Counted from the first letter of the stretch, positions 26,830 to 36,079 are shown. The stretch: DNA of 60,000 nt from Adiantum capillus-veneris (GCA_014529385.2 CM043959.1:93944529-94004528); one strand, 5' to 3'. Program-made: numbers and translations. Notes: generated from the sequence alone by a model not told the origin.

Positions 26830-28430
26830 AGCTCAAAGTATGCATCCATCCTTATTTTTGTCAACTATCCCTCTTCTTGCTCCTACCATGTGAATGATCT
26901 TAGTCCTTAATCGCACAATATCATCAAAGAGAGCTACCTCCAAATTTTCCTCAAAAACTTTAAGGTTCTTGGACTTCCATACTTGGTTTACATAGCTGAA
27001 ATTGATCATTTGAGTGCATACCAAAACGGCATGGATTTGGATACCACGCCCTCTCAAGATCAGGTCATCCGTAAAAAAAATGATCTTCCAAGTCCTTCTT
27101 ACCCACTTGCACACTCTGGCGGTTAGTCCCCATGAAGTAGGGCACTTGCAAAACAGACAAAGGAGGTCTTTTGAGACCAACTTGCAGCCTAAGAAAGTTC
27201 CAGAGAAAAACCTCTAGCTTTCACCTTAACCCTAGTGGGCAAAGATCCCCAAAGCACCTTTCAGATGATTAGATGAATACCTTTATGTAGTCCGTCCCTT
27301 TAGTCTCCCAGATGGTAGTAACCCTCTTTTGCTAGCGTTCTTCCGACAAGTTTTGCTACTAGATTCTGTTGAGTGGGGCAAACCAATTAGCTTTGTACAC
27401 CAGCACATTATATGTATTTCGGGTCTTGGGAAGCAAGAACACTTTGTCTTTCGGCCAATGCTAGGCTCTCTAATTTATTTTTGATCCGCAGACAAAAGGA
27501 CATGAGGATGCGAGCACTTCCAAGAGTCTCCTAATTAGAAGCCTATCATAAATCCCCAATTTATGATCCATCACCATGAGCTCCACATCCTTCCTGCAAA
27601 AGCTTCTATCATCCCAGAGATGCGAAAACTTAGAGACTCCTTTATGGTTCACCTACCATGCAACTTCCCTCCAAAAGGGGTCCAAGGAGCCCCTTCCAAG
27701 TTTGGAGAGCCATGGGGACCAATTGCAGGAGGAATCTTTGAAGTATCTACGTACTATTCTCTTCCCATTCCAGACTTGAGGCTGCTTGGTTACACTTCCA
27801 CACTAGTTATCATGTGTAGCCACCAAGCTTGAGGGATATCCAACAAGGTGCTAGAATCTTGTCCAACGTCGTGTCCATCTTCCATATGCTCCCTCTTGAG
27901 GCAAGGTTTGCATTGTTTATCATATCCCAGGCCATAATAGCCCACTCTTGTTTTTGGTTCATCAACAAACCACGAGTTTAGCACACAAAGCTTTTGCATG
28001 CACCATTGGGTCAATAATCTTGATTCTGCTTTGAGTCTTAGGCCTTGCTACCCATTCTCATCTTCCCCATTGGAAAGGGGTTGTGGCTTTCATGTTGCTT
28101 TTCCATAAAAACCGCTTGATAGACTTCAAGAATTCTTTCCAATTGGATTTGCTCATTTTAAGCAGCGGCGATACAAATAAAATGTACGTTATCATGAAAG
28201 CATAGATCGCCGTAATTCTACTATGGAACGAGAAGAGCACAACTTCCATCTTCTCATTTTGTTGTTAACTTTAGTCAATATCCAATCAACTCTTTGTTTA
28301 TCTATAATACCCACCCCAAGTGGAGCACCTAGGTGCTTGAACATAGTGCCCTTGCGTATAACCTCTCCAAACTATTCCACGACGTCGAAGGTGTCTCTTT
28401 CTGAGAGAGATATTAGTCTTGATTTCTCCC
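26830..28430 (-). pseudogene. L1-type LINE fragment: reverse-transcriptase tail and RT zinc finger
   Basis: On the minus strand the pieces follow the order of plant L1 proteins. 'FKHLGAPLG' (about 28350), with 'KMRRW' and 'FLKSIKRFLW' after it (28260-28090), matches the thumb region after the polymerase domain. Near 27650-27470, 'FSHLWDDRSF' matches the segment before the RT-type zinc finger. Near 27180-26900, 'CLFCKCPTSW' and 'VWKSKNLKVFEE' match the zf-RVT end. The catalytic F-A-D-D part and the endonuclease are absent. Frames are broken many times and no target-site duplication or poly-A tail was found, so this is an old 5'-truncated or internal fragment. Confidence 0.7.
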
Positions 28431-28877
28431 TATACACCTTAAGAACAAAACTTTGAAAGATCTTGATGAGATGTTAAGTAGCTTACGAGAACAAGAATTT
28501 ACTTGAAGGCTGCTTATAGCCAAAATAGTGGCTTGTGTTGACACAAACCTAGTGCTAATATTGATAGCATAACCAACACATAGGGCACAAGTGTTTAAAT
28601 AGCACCTAAAAAGAACCATTAAGCATACAAAACTAGAGACAACCTTATTAGTTCATGGGTTACTTGCCAAAAGTACCATTAAGATTAATACTTAATAATT
28701 ACTGGAAAAAAAGAGCATTGATATAAACATGGAACCATAATAGGACATGAATATACATCATGCCTCAACAAGTAAAATATTTTCATTCACATTAAACAAC
28801 CCTTTATATATACATTAAATATAATAAAAAACAAGAATTTACATCTCTACAACCTGAGATTCTTCTAGTCCAACTAT
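28431..28877. other. non-coding stretch, nothing recognised
   Basis: May include older LINE sequence at its left. It ends with AACTA (28873-28877), the left target-site duplication of copia B1. Confidence 0.45.
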
Positions 28878-29106
28878 GTTACCATATACATGTGATAGTG
28901 ATGTGTGTGAACACACTAGAACCACCGGGGCATTTTTTCCCTCTTTAGAAGGTTTTTTCCCCGTGCATTGTACATACGCCCATCACTCTAGGGCTATCTA
29001 TATCTTTCCATTGCACACTAAGTGACACACTCTCAGTTGTGTGACTTGAGCTTCCTTCGTCTTCTCCAAGCTGTGTGTGTTTCTCTGCAACCCTAATTCC
29101 AACAAT

Positions 29107-29118
29107 TGGTATCAGAGT
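29107..29118 (+). promoter_or_regulatory. primer-binding site of copia B1
   Basis: TGGTATCAGAGT, two bases after the LTR end. It differs from the consensus only at the last base (C to T). Confidence 0.85.
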
Positions 29119-29461
29119 AGGTTATGTCCTCCTAGGCGCCCAGCAGCTCCAGCACAGACTTGCTCACTTTCTTCGATTTCAATGAGTTTTGGCGAGCGTT
29201 CGTAGGTCGACAAATATTTTGGGATAGCTCGTAGAGATTAGTTTGCTCAAATTTTTGATTCAGGCTCATTTCGGCCTGCGTTTCCACTACAAGCAGGTCT
29301 GCACAGGCAATTTCTTCATTTTGTGCAATTTTTTTGTCAGTGCCGTTTTTTGCATAACAAGTGCCTTACAATCTTCTACGATTTGTGCTATATAGCACGT
29401 GTTGTTCTCGCTTCGTTTCTCCTCTTTTCAGACAATTTTCACATCAGGTGCAGTATTTACC

Positions 29462-30809
29462 ATGGCTGACAACAACACATGTGTTCAAGATGTTTCCAGC
29501 TAAGGATACGTTGGATGGGGACAATTACCCTATGTGGGCTTATATGATGCAACATGTTCTTGTGTCAAAGGGCGTCTAGAATATTGTGCAGGGCATTGAT
29601 GTACGTCCTGGTTCTGAGGATATAGGCGATGTTGAGGATGTCAAGAAAGGACAAGAGGACAAAGTGTGCAGATGTAAGAAGGCTTTGTATGGGTTGAAGC
29701 AATCTCCTCGTGCTTGGTATGAGAAAGATGACACTCATTTGGTCAAACGAGGCTTTCGTAACAGTCCAATAGAAATCACATTGTAAGCGTGAGGATGATG
29801 TAATTGTCATTGTGGTTCCTTATGTAGATGATTTGCATTGTGGTTCTTTATGTAGATGATTTGCTGATCACTAGACCAAATGAGAGACATAATGCTGAAT
29901 TTAAGGCTAATTTGAATGCTACTTTCAAGATGAAAGATTTGGGGTTGTTGCACCATTACTTGGGCATACAGTTTAACCAGTGTGATGGTGGTATTGCCTT
30001 GTGTCAGAAAAGTTACATAGAAACATTGCCATGTAGAATTAGACTTGAGGATTGCAAACCTATTGCCACTCCCATGGAAACAGGTTTGAAGTAAAGTCTA
30101 CATGATGCTGGTGATCCTGCTGATGTCACTCTTTACTAAACTGCTGTTGGCTGCCTCATTTATGTATGCAACATGAGGCCGGATATTCAGTTTGCAGTCT
30201 CACAGATCAGCAGATTTATGCATAGCCCAGGGTCTAAGCATTGGGGTGGCAGGCTGTCAGGAGGATTTTTTTCTACCTTAGTGGCACTTTACATCTTGGC
30301 TTGTTTTATCCCAAGGGGGATCATTGACGCCATACTTACATGCTTTTTTAAACTCAGATTGGGCTGGTTGTTTCGACACGTGAGTGTCCACAAGTGGTTT
30401 TTGTTTCATGCTTGGCAGTTCATGTATATCATGGTTGAGCAAGAAGCTACCTACTGTGGCCACTTCTAGTTGTGAGGCGGAGTACAGGGCAGTCTTCATA
30501 GCTATGGTTGAGTGTGTATGGCTCAGACGCCTTATGGATGATTTGGGTGTTGGACAGGACACTGCCAACACTATCTACAGTGACAGTCAGAGTGCATTGG
30601 CAGTTGCAAGGAACCCAATTTTTGATGCTCGCACAAAGCACATTGATGTGCATTACCAACTATGTCAGGGAGAGGCTCTCAGCAAGAGAGATCAGCTTGG
30701 CTTATGTGCCAACCAGGACAACTTTGCATATCTTTTCACAAAGGCATTGTCTCGTGAGAAGCTCGAAGCTTTCCGCAAATCTTTGGGTTTACTCCCCTTT
30801 GTGGACTGA
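29462..30809 (+). pseudogene. copia B1 gag/RT/RNase H remnant
   Basis: Gag N-terminus (29462-29640), then the RT fragment (A-L-Y-G-L-K-Q-S-P-R-A-W-Y near 29680; Y-V-D-D near 29850, partly duplicated) and RNase H with 'YSDSQSALAVARNP' (about 30585). Stops include TAG at 29577 (TGG in B2), TAA near 30092 and TAA near 30136 (CAA in B2). It makes no functional protein. Confidence 0.88.
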
Positions 30810-30885
30810 TCATGTCCTCAGGGCCACGACACTTCCCTTTACTCATATGCCAGCTCTCGTTCACCGCATCACTCCAAGGGGGATT

Positions 30886-31367
30886 TATTACCATATACAT
30901 GTGGTAGTGATGTGTGTGAACACGCTAGGACCGTCATGATATTTTTCCCCCGGGGGGTCACCTAATAAAAATGTAACATATCACGTGAGTTCAACAGAAG
31001 GGTATTTAAAGTTCTTGAAACTTATAGAAATATATATACATAAGGGCAATATTTTTCAAATTTGAAAAAAACTTACAGATTTTAAAAGAAAAGGGTACAT
31101 TATATTCTTAACCAAATTCACAGATAAGGGGTTTTACAAACATGTCTTGAACGCACGTGATATGGTAGTTTTACACATAGTGAATCCCCCGAGGATTTTT
31201 CCCTCTTTAAGAGGTTTTTTTCCTCGTGCATTGTATATACACCCATCACTCTAGGGCTATCTATATCTTTCCAATGCACACTAAGTAACACACTCTCATT
31301 TGTGTGCCTTGAGCTTCCTTCCTCTTCTCCAAGCTGTGTGCGTTTCTCTACAACCCTAATTCCAACA
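30886..31367 (+). repeat. 3' LTR of copia B1, interrupted
   Basis: The LTR begins at 30886, is interrupted at about 30950 by a ~240-bp inverted-repeat insertion, and resumes at about 31191 to end TTCCAACA at 31367. Together the two parts account for the 227 bp of the 5' LTR plus a short duplicated stretch ('ccg...atttttccc' on both sides of the insertion). Confidence 0.88.
30951..31191. mobile_element. MITE-like element with ~40-bp terminal inverted repeats
   Basis: A 241-bp AT-rich insertion within the 3' LTR of copia B1. Its ends are imperfect inverted repeats of about 40 bp: both begin CGGGGG read inward and share CATATCACGTG about 28 bases in. It has no coding capacity. Similar LTR sequence lies on both sides, but no exact target-site duplication could be fixed, so the superfamily stays open. 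Confidence 0.65.
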
Positions 31368-31372
31368 AACTA

Positions 31373-32460
31373 TGTCCATGTGGTTGTTAGGGTAAGCCCA
31401 ACTTGTAGCACCATATGGGAATTCCCTCTAGCCACCTAGAAAGAGCTAAATAAAGAGATGGTCCAATAGCAAGAGTTTTGCAACCTCTCTAGCCAATGAT
31501 TGTAAAGCAATAGAAAAGTCTACTTAATAGGCTATTCTCCAATGAAGCATTTGCACGAGCAACCCTAGGGGATCACAGATTGGGCAAGGGCCGATTGCCA
31601 AGATGTGGACAGGGAAATACCATATGCGGACGGCCAAGGGCCTACATAAAGGGTGGTAGGGAGGACGTATTCTCGAGGCAGCTCCTTGGGACATTTCAGC
31701 TATGGATGAGGATGAAGAAAGAGAGGATGATGCATTAGATTTTATTGAAGATGAAAATGAGATTGTGTATGTTCACCTAAAGGAAGACAAAACTTGCAAA
31801 CAGATGTGTGGCACATATCGAAAGATGTGCATGTTTAGAGGGGATGGATGTCGTACTCTAGGTTTCATATGTGGTTGTAAAGATGTATCCAATGTGCTTG
31901 ACAAGTGCGAAATGAATCTCAACATGTAATTTGAGCCCAAAGAAACCTTTTCACAAATTTAGGGAGTTTTTCCTATCTCGTTTGAGCTTTTTATGGACAA
32001 ATAAGAATATTTTTAAGCTAAAAATGGCCATAAAATGGTTAAAAATAGCCCAAAGTTAGCATAAAATAGCCCAAATGCCACATCAATGATGGTGTCGTTC
32101 TTTCTCAAGCCCAGAGAGACTTAATAGGTAATGAATGAACTCATTTGACCTTCTAATAAAGAAGATACAACATTTGCAAGTGAGGGTGCTAGTACTATTT
32201 GCACCACATGTTCAAGGCTCTAAGGCCACCAATTCGGGCTCTCTCTTCTCGAATAAGCATTTGTGCTTGAGCATCGTATTTTTGCAATTGGGAGGTTACA
32301 CCAAATCAGACAAGCATTTGAGTTGATCTTGGTACGGTTTCTTAGAGTGAGGATTTCACGGTTGTAGTTTTGTTCCTTTCAAGTGTGTCCTTTACTTCGA
32401 AGGTTCTACAACTCACTTGACATTGCTCTAAACTCTCACAGCCAAAGGCCCCAAGTTTTC
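31373..32460. other. mostly non-coding; one small Cys-rich frame
   Basis: No element was recognised in this stretch apart from the small open frame at 31702-31929, described separately. Confidence 0.4.
31702..31929 (+). CDS. hypothetical small acidic, cysteine-rich protein
   Basis: A 75-codon frame with a strongly acidic N-terminus (about residues 2-28) and seven cysteines in the second half, spaced C-x3-C-x6-C-x5-C-x6-C-x-C-x10-C. There is no signal peptide and I do not recognise the family. It could be a chance frame, a gene fragment or an exon. No neighbouring coding sequence supports it. Confidence 0.2.
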   Translation: MDEDEEREDDALDFIEDENEIVYVHLKEDKTCKQMCGTYRKMCMFRGDGCRTLGFICGCKDVSNVLDKCEMNLNM

Positions 32461-32465
32461 CTAGC

Positions 32466-32600
32466 TGCAATGCGTACTTCTTGACAACATTTCTTACGGT
32501 TTATGAAAATTGGGTGGGGAGGTGGTATGCAATGCGTACTTCTTGACAACATTTCTTACGGTTTATGAAAATTGGGTGAGGACGTTACCACCTCCCCACC
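32466..32600. repeat. 62-bp tandem duplication with overlapping 13-bp inverted repeat
   Basis: A segment starting 'tgcaatgcgtac' at 32466 is repeated from 32528 (period 62 bp, nearly identical). GGTGGGGAGGTGG at the first unit's end has its reverse complement CCACCTCCCCACC just after the second unit (about 32588-32600). No coding role is visible. Confidence 0.75.
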
Positions 32601-32712
32601 ATACGCATGTATGACTTTTCACTTTTATTCAATGGGCACATCATGCAAGTATGTAAAGCATTGATAATGATATTTTGAAAACCATTTTTTATTACTATTC
32701 TAATCTTCAGAG

Positions 32713-32739
32713 TCTTAACCTCGTACAAACAATCCCCAA

Positions 32740-32789
<50 letters not shown>

Positions 32790-32868
32790 GGGGGGGGGGG
32801 GCTTAACATCGTAGGAACAATCCCAAGAGACTCAAAGATCGTCCCCAATGAGTCTTGAACTCAAATCT

Positions 32869-32914
<46 letters not shown>

Positions 32915-33053
32915 AGAAGAAGAAGAAGAAGAGAGTTTTAACGTCGTAGAAAACTATCCCAAGAGACCTTGAAGATCTACCCGATGAGGAGTTGAACTCC
33001 AGACCTATTATTCAAGAGGGAAATGGCATAACCAATCTACCACACTTGGGGAG
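32713..33053 (-). repeat. tRNA-derived SINE-like repeats interleaved with GA/poly-G tracts
   Basis: On the minus strand, 33053-32931 has pol III promoter-like boxes: A box TGGTAGATTGG (33042-33032) and, 31 bases on, B box GGAGTTCAACTCC (33000-32988). It is followed by a body ending '..ACGACGTTAAAAC' and a (CTT)n/(CT)n tail. A 5'-truncated second copy (32870-32802) keeps the B box and body and ends in a C run and CT tract. A third shorter copy (32743-32713) keeps only the body end. This is consistent with a SINE family whose 3' end is a pyrimidine microsatellite, amplified locally. The tRNA source cannot be named. Confidence 0.5.
32741..32930. repeat. (GA)n, 23-base G run, (GA)n and (AAG)n tracts
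   Basis: GA tract 32741-32778, G run 32779-32801, GA tract 32871-32910, AAG tract 32911-32930. They lie at the ends of the SINE-like copies. Confidence 0.95.
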
Positions 33054-33091
33054 AGAGAGTCAGTGAATATGATGAAACCTATACGTCGTGA

Positions 33092-33653
33092 TTAAGCGGG
33101 CTTGTAGTTCGGGTTAGGGATGGTCTCATGGAAGACCTGGTCTTCCGGGAGGAAGACGGTGAAGGGGCCGCGACCATCCAGGAGGTCTTGGTTGCGAACA
33201 TAACCGTCGAAGCGCTGCGCATTTTTTATGGTGGAGGCGGGGATGAGATGCTCGACAGCCCATTCTTGCTGGTAGTTGTAGACGGCGGGCTTGATCTTGG
33301 GATCCTTGAGGTTCTGGAGGAAGTCGGGGACGTACTGCATATTGAAGTCCGGGGTGGGCTTGATTTCGTAGATCCATCCGAAGCGGCGCCTGTATATCTG
33401 ACCATCAGGACCCGTTTTCTCGTCGAATTTGCCATCCTTCTCTGCGTAGCCCATGAAGATGGGAGGAATGCGCCGTGATTGCGTGGTGGAGATAGGCCGC
33501 TCTTCTTCAAGTTCTCGCCACCCTGCACGTGCGCTGCCAAATCCACCACGCCATCCAACCCACCTTTGGCCTCAAAGCCATCCTTGAAGATGACGGCAGG
33601 CGCCCGGCTATCTCCCCGGAACAGCAGCAGGGGTGGCTTTCTCTCACTCGCCA

Positions 33654-33654
<1 letters not shown>
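33092..33654 (-). pseudogene. enterotoxin-A-type ADP-ribosyltransferase-like gene, frameshifted
   Basis: Two overlapping minus-strand frames together resemble the catalytic domain of the heat-labile-enterotoxin A-chain family, which transfers ADP-ribose from NAD to target proteins. The first frame starts at ATG 33654 and has F-R-G-D-S-R (Arg at residue 13), the usual N-terminal R-x-D NAD-binding motif, then a D-G-F motif. The second frame carries S-T-T (33490-33482) and Q-Q-E (glutamate codon 33265-33263), matching the STS and [QE]-x-E signatures, with an I-P-x-S-x-I segment after it; it stops after 33092. The frames meet at about 33493-33495 with a one-base loss or two-base gain. About 188 codons in total fit the catalytic domain. 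There is no signal peptide, intron or binding subunit. The segment is GC-rich, unlike its AT-rich neighbours, which suggests horizontal transfer. It could also be a host gene with a sequencing error. Confidence 0.6.
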
Positions 33655-33700
<46 letters not shown>

Positions 33701-33763
33701 CACACACACACACTGAATGGAAAGATGAATGCCGCTTTATACTCTCTCTCTCTCTCTCTCTCC
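33655..33763. repeat. CT and CA microsatellites upstream of the ADP-ribosyltransferase-like gene
   Basis: CT (33655-33677), CA-rich (33676-33713) and CT (33741-33762) tracts directly before the ATG of the minus-strand gene, in the position of its 5' untranslated region. Confidence 0.9.
33735..33743 (-). promoter_or_regulatory. possible TATA box
   Basis: The minus strand reads AGTATAAAG about 85 bp upstream of the ATG at 33654, a plausible plant TATA spacing. It was identified by position and motif only. Confidence 0.35.
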
Positions 33764-33880
33764 ACACACTCGCACACCCTCACACCACTAGTCACACCCA
33801 GAAAGTCACACAACATGTGACGTGCACTGCTTCAAACACGTGGCGCGTGACAAGGAATTGGGGCCCTGCTTGCGTCGTAG

Positions 33881-34203
33881 GGGAATTGACCGTTGATGGA
33901 AACTTCAAGGAAAGAGACCAAGCCTCGAGGTCACATGGTGGAATGCCTTTTTGTAGAAAGGGAGTGTAAAAGAAAGGGAATTGACCGCAGATGGAAACTT
34001 CAGGGAAAGAGGCACGAAGAGACCAAGCCTCCGGGTCACATGGTGTAATTGGGGAGCTTTGTTGGCACTGCCTTTTCTACCTTGGTAGAAAGGGAGTGTA
34101 AATAAGAGGTAATTTCAACCCATGTACAACACAACGGAGCACCCTTCCAATTAAATAAAAGGGCTTTTCAGTCTGTGTACAACACAATGGAGCACCCTTC
34201 CAG
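33881..34203. repeat. two short tandem duplications upstream of the ADP-ribosyltransferase-like gene
   Basis: A ~93-bp unit beginning 'gggaattgaccg' at 33882 recurs from 33975 with insertions, both copies ending 'agaaagggagtgtaaa'. Farther on, 'tgtacaacacaa' with 'ggagcacccttcca' occurs at about 34121 and again at about 34176. A G-box-like CACGTG occurs near 33838. Confidence 0.7.
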
Positions 34204-34265
34204 TTTTTGAAAGGTATGTTTTATTTTTCTCGTCTTTAATCTATAGTCTCTCTTTTTCTTCATTT

Positions 34266-34269
<4 letters not shown>

Positions 34270-34317
<48 letters not shown>

Positions 34318-34527
34318 AATCGAAGTGAAAGACAATGCCAACGTTTGTCTCCAAACGTCTTGTTAAACCTTACGGCTTTACATGATTGGAGTGTGTGCCA
34401 ACAAGAGGGGATTCAAGTTGCTTTTCTACATGCATTTTATAGTATTTTGCCAGTTTTTCTATACTATATACAAAGCGAGGAGGGATTTGGGCCTCCGATC
34501 GCCTCAAGCCAATGTGCCAAACGCGAA

Positions 34528-34619
<92 letters not shown>
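34270..34619. repeat. (CT)n and (GA)n microsatellites
   Basis: A CT tract at about 34270-34314 and a GA tract at about 34531-34619, separated by unique sequence without a recognisable gene. Confidence 0.95.
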
Positions 34620-34621
<2 letters not shown>

Positions 34622-34783
34622 GCTGTCGTCAAAGGCAACACTTGCGTACTAGTAATGATTAAAAATGTGAGGTGTTGCATCAGGTTAATTTTTCACCAGG
34701 TGGGATGGATAGGAACAATGATCCTCATGAAAGGAGGGAGCATCGCGCGATCATGGCCGTCATCTTATATAAAAACTAATCCT

Positions 34784-35066
34784 TGGGATGTCAGGATGGG
34801 GGAGAGAAAAACTACTCTGGATTTGAATCCTCACGGGTGGTTGGAGAGGCGGACGTCCTAACTGTTACGTCCGTGTGTGTTTCTTACAAAAATGAATGTG
34901 AGGCCATGGGATTATAAGTCAAAAAACACAAATTTTGGGATGTCAGGATGGGAGAGAGAAAAACTACTCTGGATTTGAACCCTCGCGGGTGGTGGGAGAG
35001 GCGGACGTCCTAACCGTTACGTCCGTGTGTGTTTCTTACAAAAATGAATGTGAGGCCATGGGATTT
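34784..35066 (-). repeat. tandem pair of tRNA-related SINE-like units
   Basis: Two ~130-bp copies (34784-34912 and 34936-35066, offset 152 bp) that are nearly identical. On the minus strand each has a sharp pol III B box (GGGTTCAAATCC at 34982-34971; GGATTCAAATCC at 34830-34819). About 30-40 bases upstream is a D-arm-like GGTTAGGAC (GGTTAGGACG...CTCTCC), very close to the same part of plant tRNA-Glu. No acceptor stem closes the fold, so these are tRNA-derived repeats, not tRNA genes. Each copy continues past the B box with a pyrimidine-rich tail. Confidence 0.6.
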
Positions 35067-35134
35067 TCCGATTAAAACTAATCTCGATAAAAACTTATTT
35101 CGGGATCCAAAGATTAGTTTTTATCTTGAGATTA

Positions 35135-35503
35135 GGGTGGGTTCAGACTAGGCGGCGGAAGATGACTCGCTTTTCATATGCCGCATGAAGCCTCGTTCAC
35201 AAGAGGCGGAGGCAGGAAGATGAAGACGGTTTCACACAGTTTGTCGTCCAATGAGCTGTGGCGTGCTGATAGAGCTCTGCACGCACAGCCGCAAGATGAG
35301 AGTTCCAAGTGCAGGATCCGCAAGTCCCGCTGAAAAACGGATGGCAATGCCTTTCTTCCGAGGGGGGGGGGGGGGGGGTGGGTGCTCGCCAATGTTTGTG
35401 CGGGTCCGAAAACTCAAAGTTTCCTTTTGGGCCAATAGGCAGCCGCCACAGTGGAGTCACGCCCCTTTTCATTTGTCTTCCGTCACGTCGTCTGAACCCA
35501 ACC
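35135..35503. mobile_element. Tourist-like (PIF/Harbinger) MITE
   Basis: A 369-bp segment flanked by TTA on both sides (35132-35134 and 35504-35506), the 3-bp target site of PIF/Harbinger elements. Its ends are inverted repeats: GGGTGGGTTCAGAC at the left, and GGTTGGGTTCAGAC on the minus strand at the right. The match continues imperfectly through CGGAAGA at about 27 bp. There is no transposase. A 17-base G run (35362-35378) lies inside. Small frames here are incidental. Confidence 0.7.
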
Positions 35504-35506
35504 TTA

Positions 35507-35850
35507 GTTTTTGAAGATCCACGCTATCGGGGGATATGTGTTCGCTACGTGAGCCGGGCAGGCGCCGGGCCTCTAGCTGTGGGAGGTGAGAAAGAGAGAG
35601 AACAAGAACAATTGATGCAACTGACTTTGGCAATCGCCGTAATCATAAAATAATCGATTAATATGTTTGAGTACAACTTAATCTTTAGCCAAGGCGGGCT
35701 ATTAACAACGCCGTCACTTGGATCATCTGCTAACTAGGAGTTTAAGCTCCCGCTTTATAGAATTAACCGGGCCGTTAACGACATCGGGCTTAACAGAATG
35801 ATTAATCAAACATTAGTTGATGACGTTGAAGTAACTTCTGCAAACTTTAT
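35507..35850. other. non-coding stretch, nothing recognised
   Basis: Unique sequence that ends with TTTAT (35846-35850), the left target-site duplication of copia B2. Confidence 0.5.
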
Positions 35851-36077
35851 TGTTACCATATACGTGTGGTAGTGATGTGTGTGAACACACTAGGACCGCC
35901 GGGGCATTTTTTCCCTCTTTAGGAGGTTTTTTCCCCCGTGCATTGTATATACGCCCATCACTCTAGGGATATCTATCTTTCCATTGCACACTAAGTAACA
36001 CACTCTCTATTGTGTGCCTTGAGCTTCCTTCGTCTTCTCGAAGCTGTGTGTGTTTCTCTGCAACCCTAATTCCAACA
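35851..36077 (+). repeat. 5' LTR of copia B2
   Basis: Starts TGTTACCATATACG and ends TTCCAACA. It differs from the 3' LTR at two sites (near 35969 and 36039). Confidence 0.96.
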
Positions 36078-36079
36078 AT

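Larger units (their letters stand above)
28878..31367 (+). mobile_element. Ty1/copia element B1, internally deleted
   Basis: LTRs at 28878-29104 (227 bp) and 30886-31367 (split by a MITE), flanked by the target-site duplication AACTA (28873-28877, 31368-31372). The primer-binding site at 29107-29118 reads TGGTATCAGAGT (one mismatch). Gag starts at about 29462 (M-A-D-N-N). After the codons for G-D-V-E-D-V it jumps directly to the reverse-transcriptase region (K-G-Q-E-D-K, about 29646). Compared with the complete sister B2, roughly 2.9 kb is missing: most of gag, protease, integrase and the first half of reverse transcriptase. The remaining RT and RNase H are full of stops, and the 3' LTR starts TATTACC instead of TGTTACC. 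Confidence 0.92.

Noticed and set aside
33128-33478. 116-codon plus-strand frame opposite the ADP-ribosyltransferase-like gene
   Set aside because: Its sequence shows no motif, while the minus strand carries three ordered family motifs; GC-rich genes often leave open antisense frames.
34784-35066. Functional tRNA-Glu genes
   Set aside because: The B box is good but no acceptor stem or proper anticodon arm can be paired; the units fit tRNA-derived repeats better.
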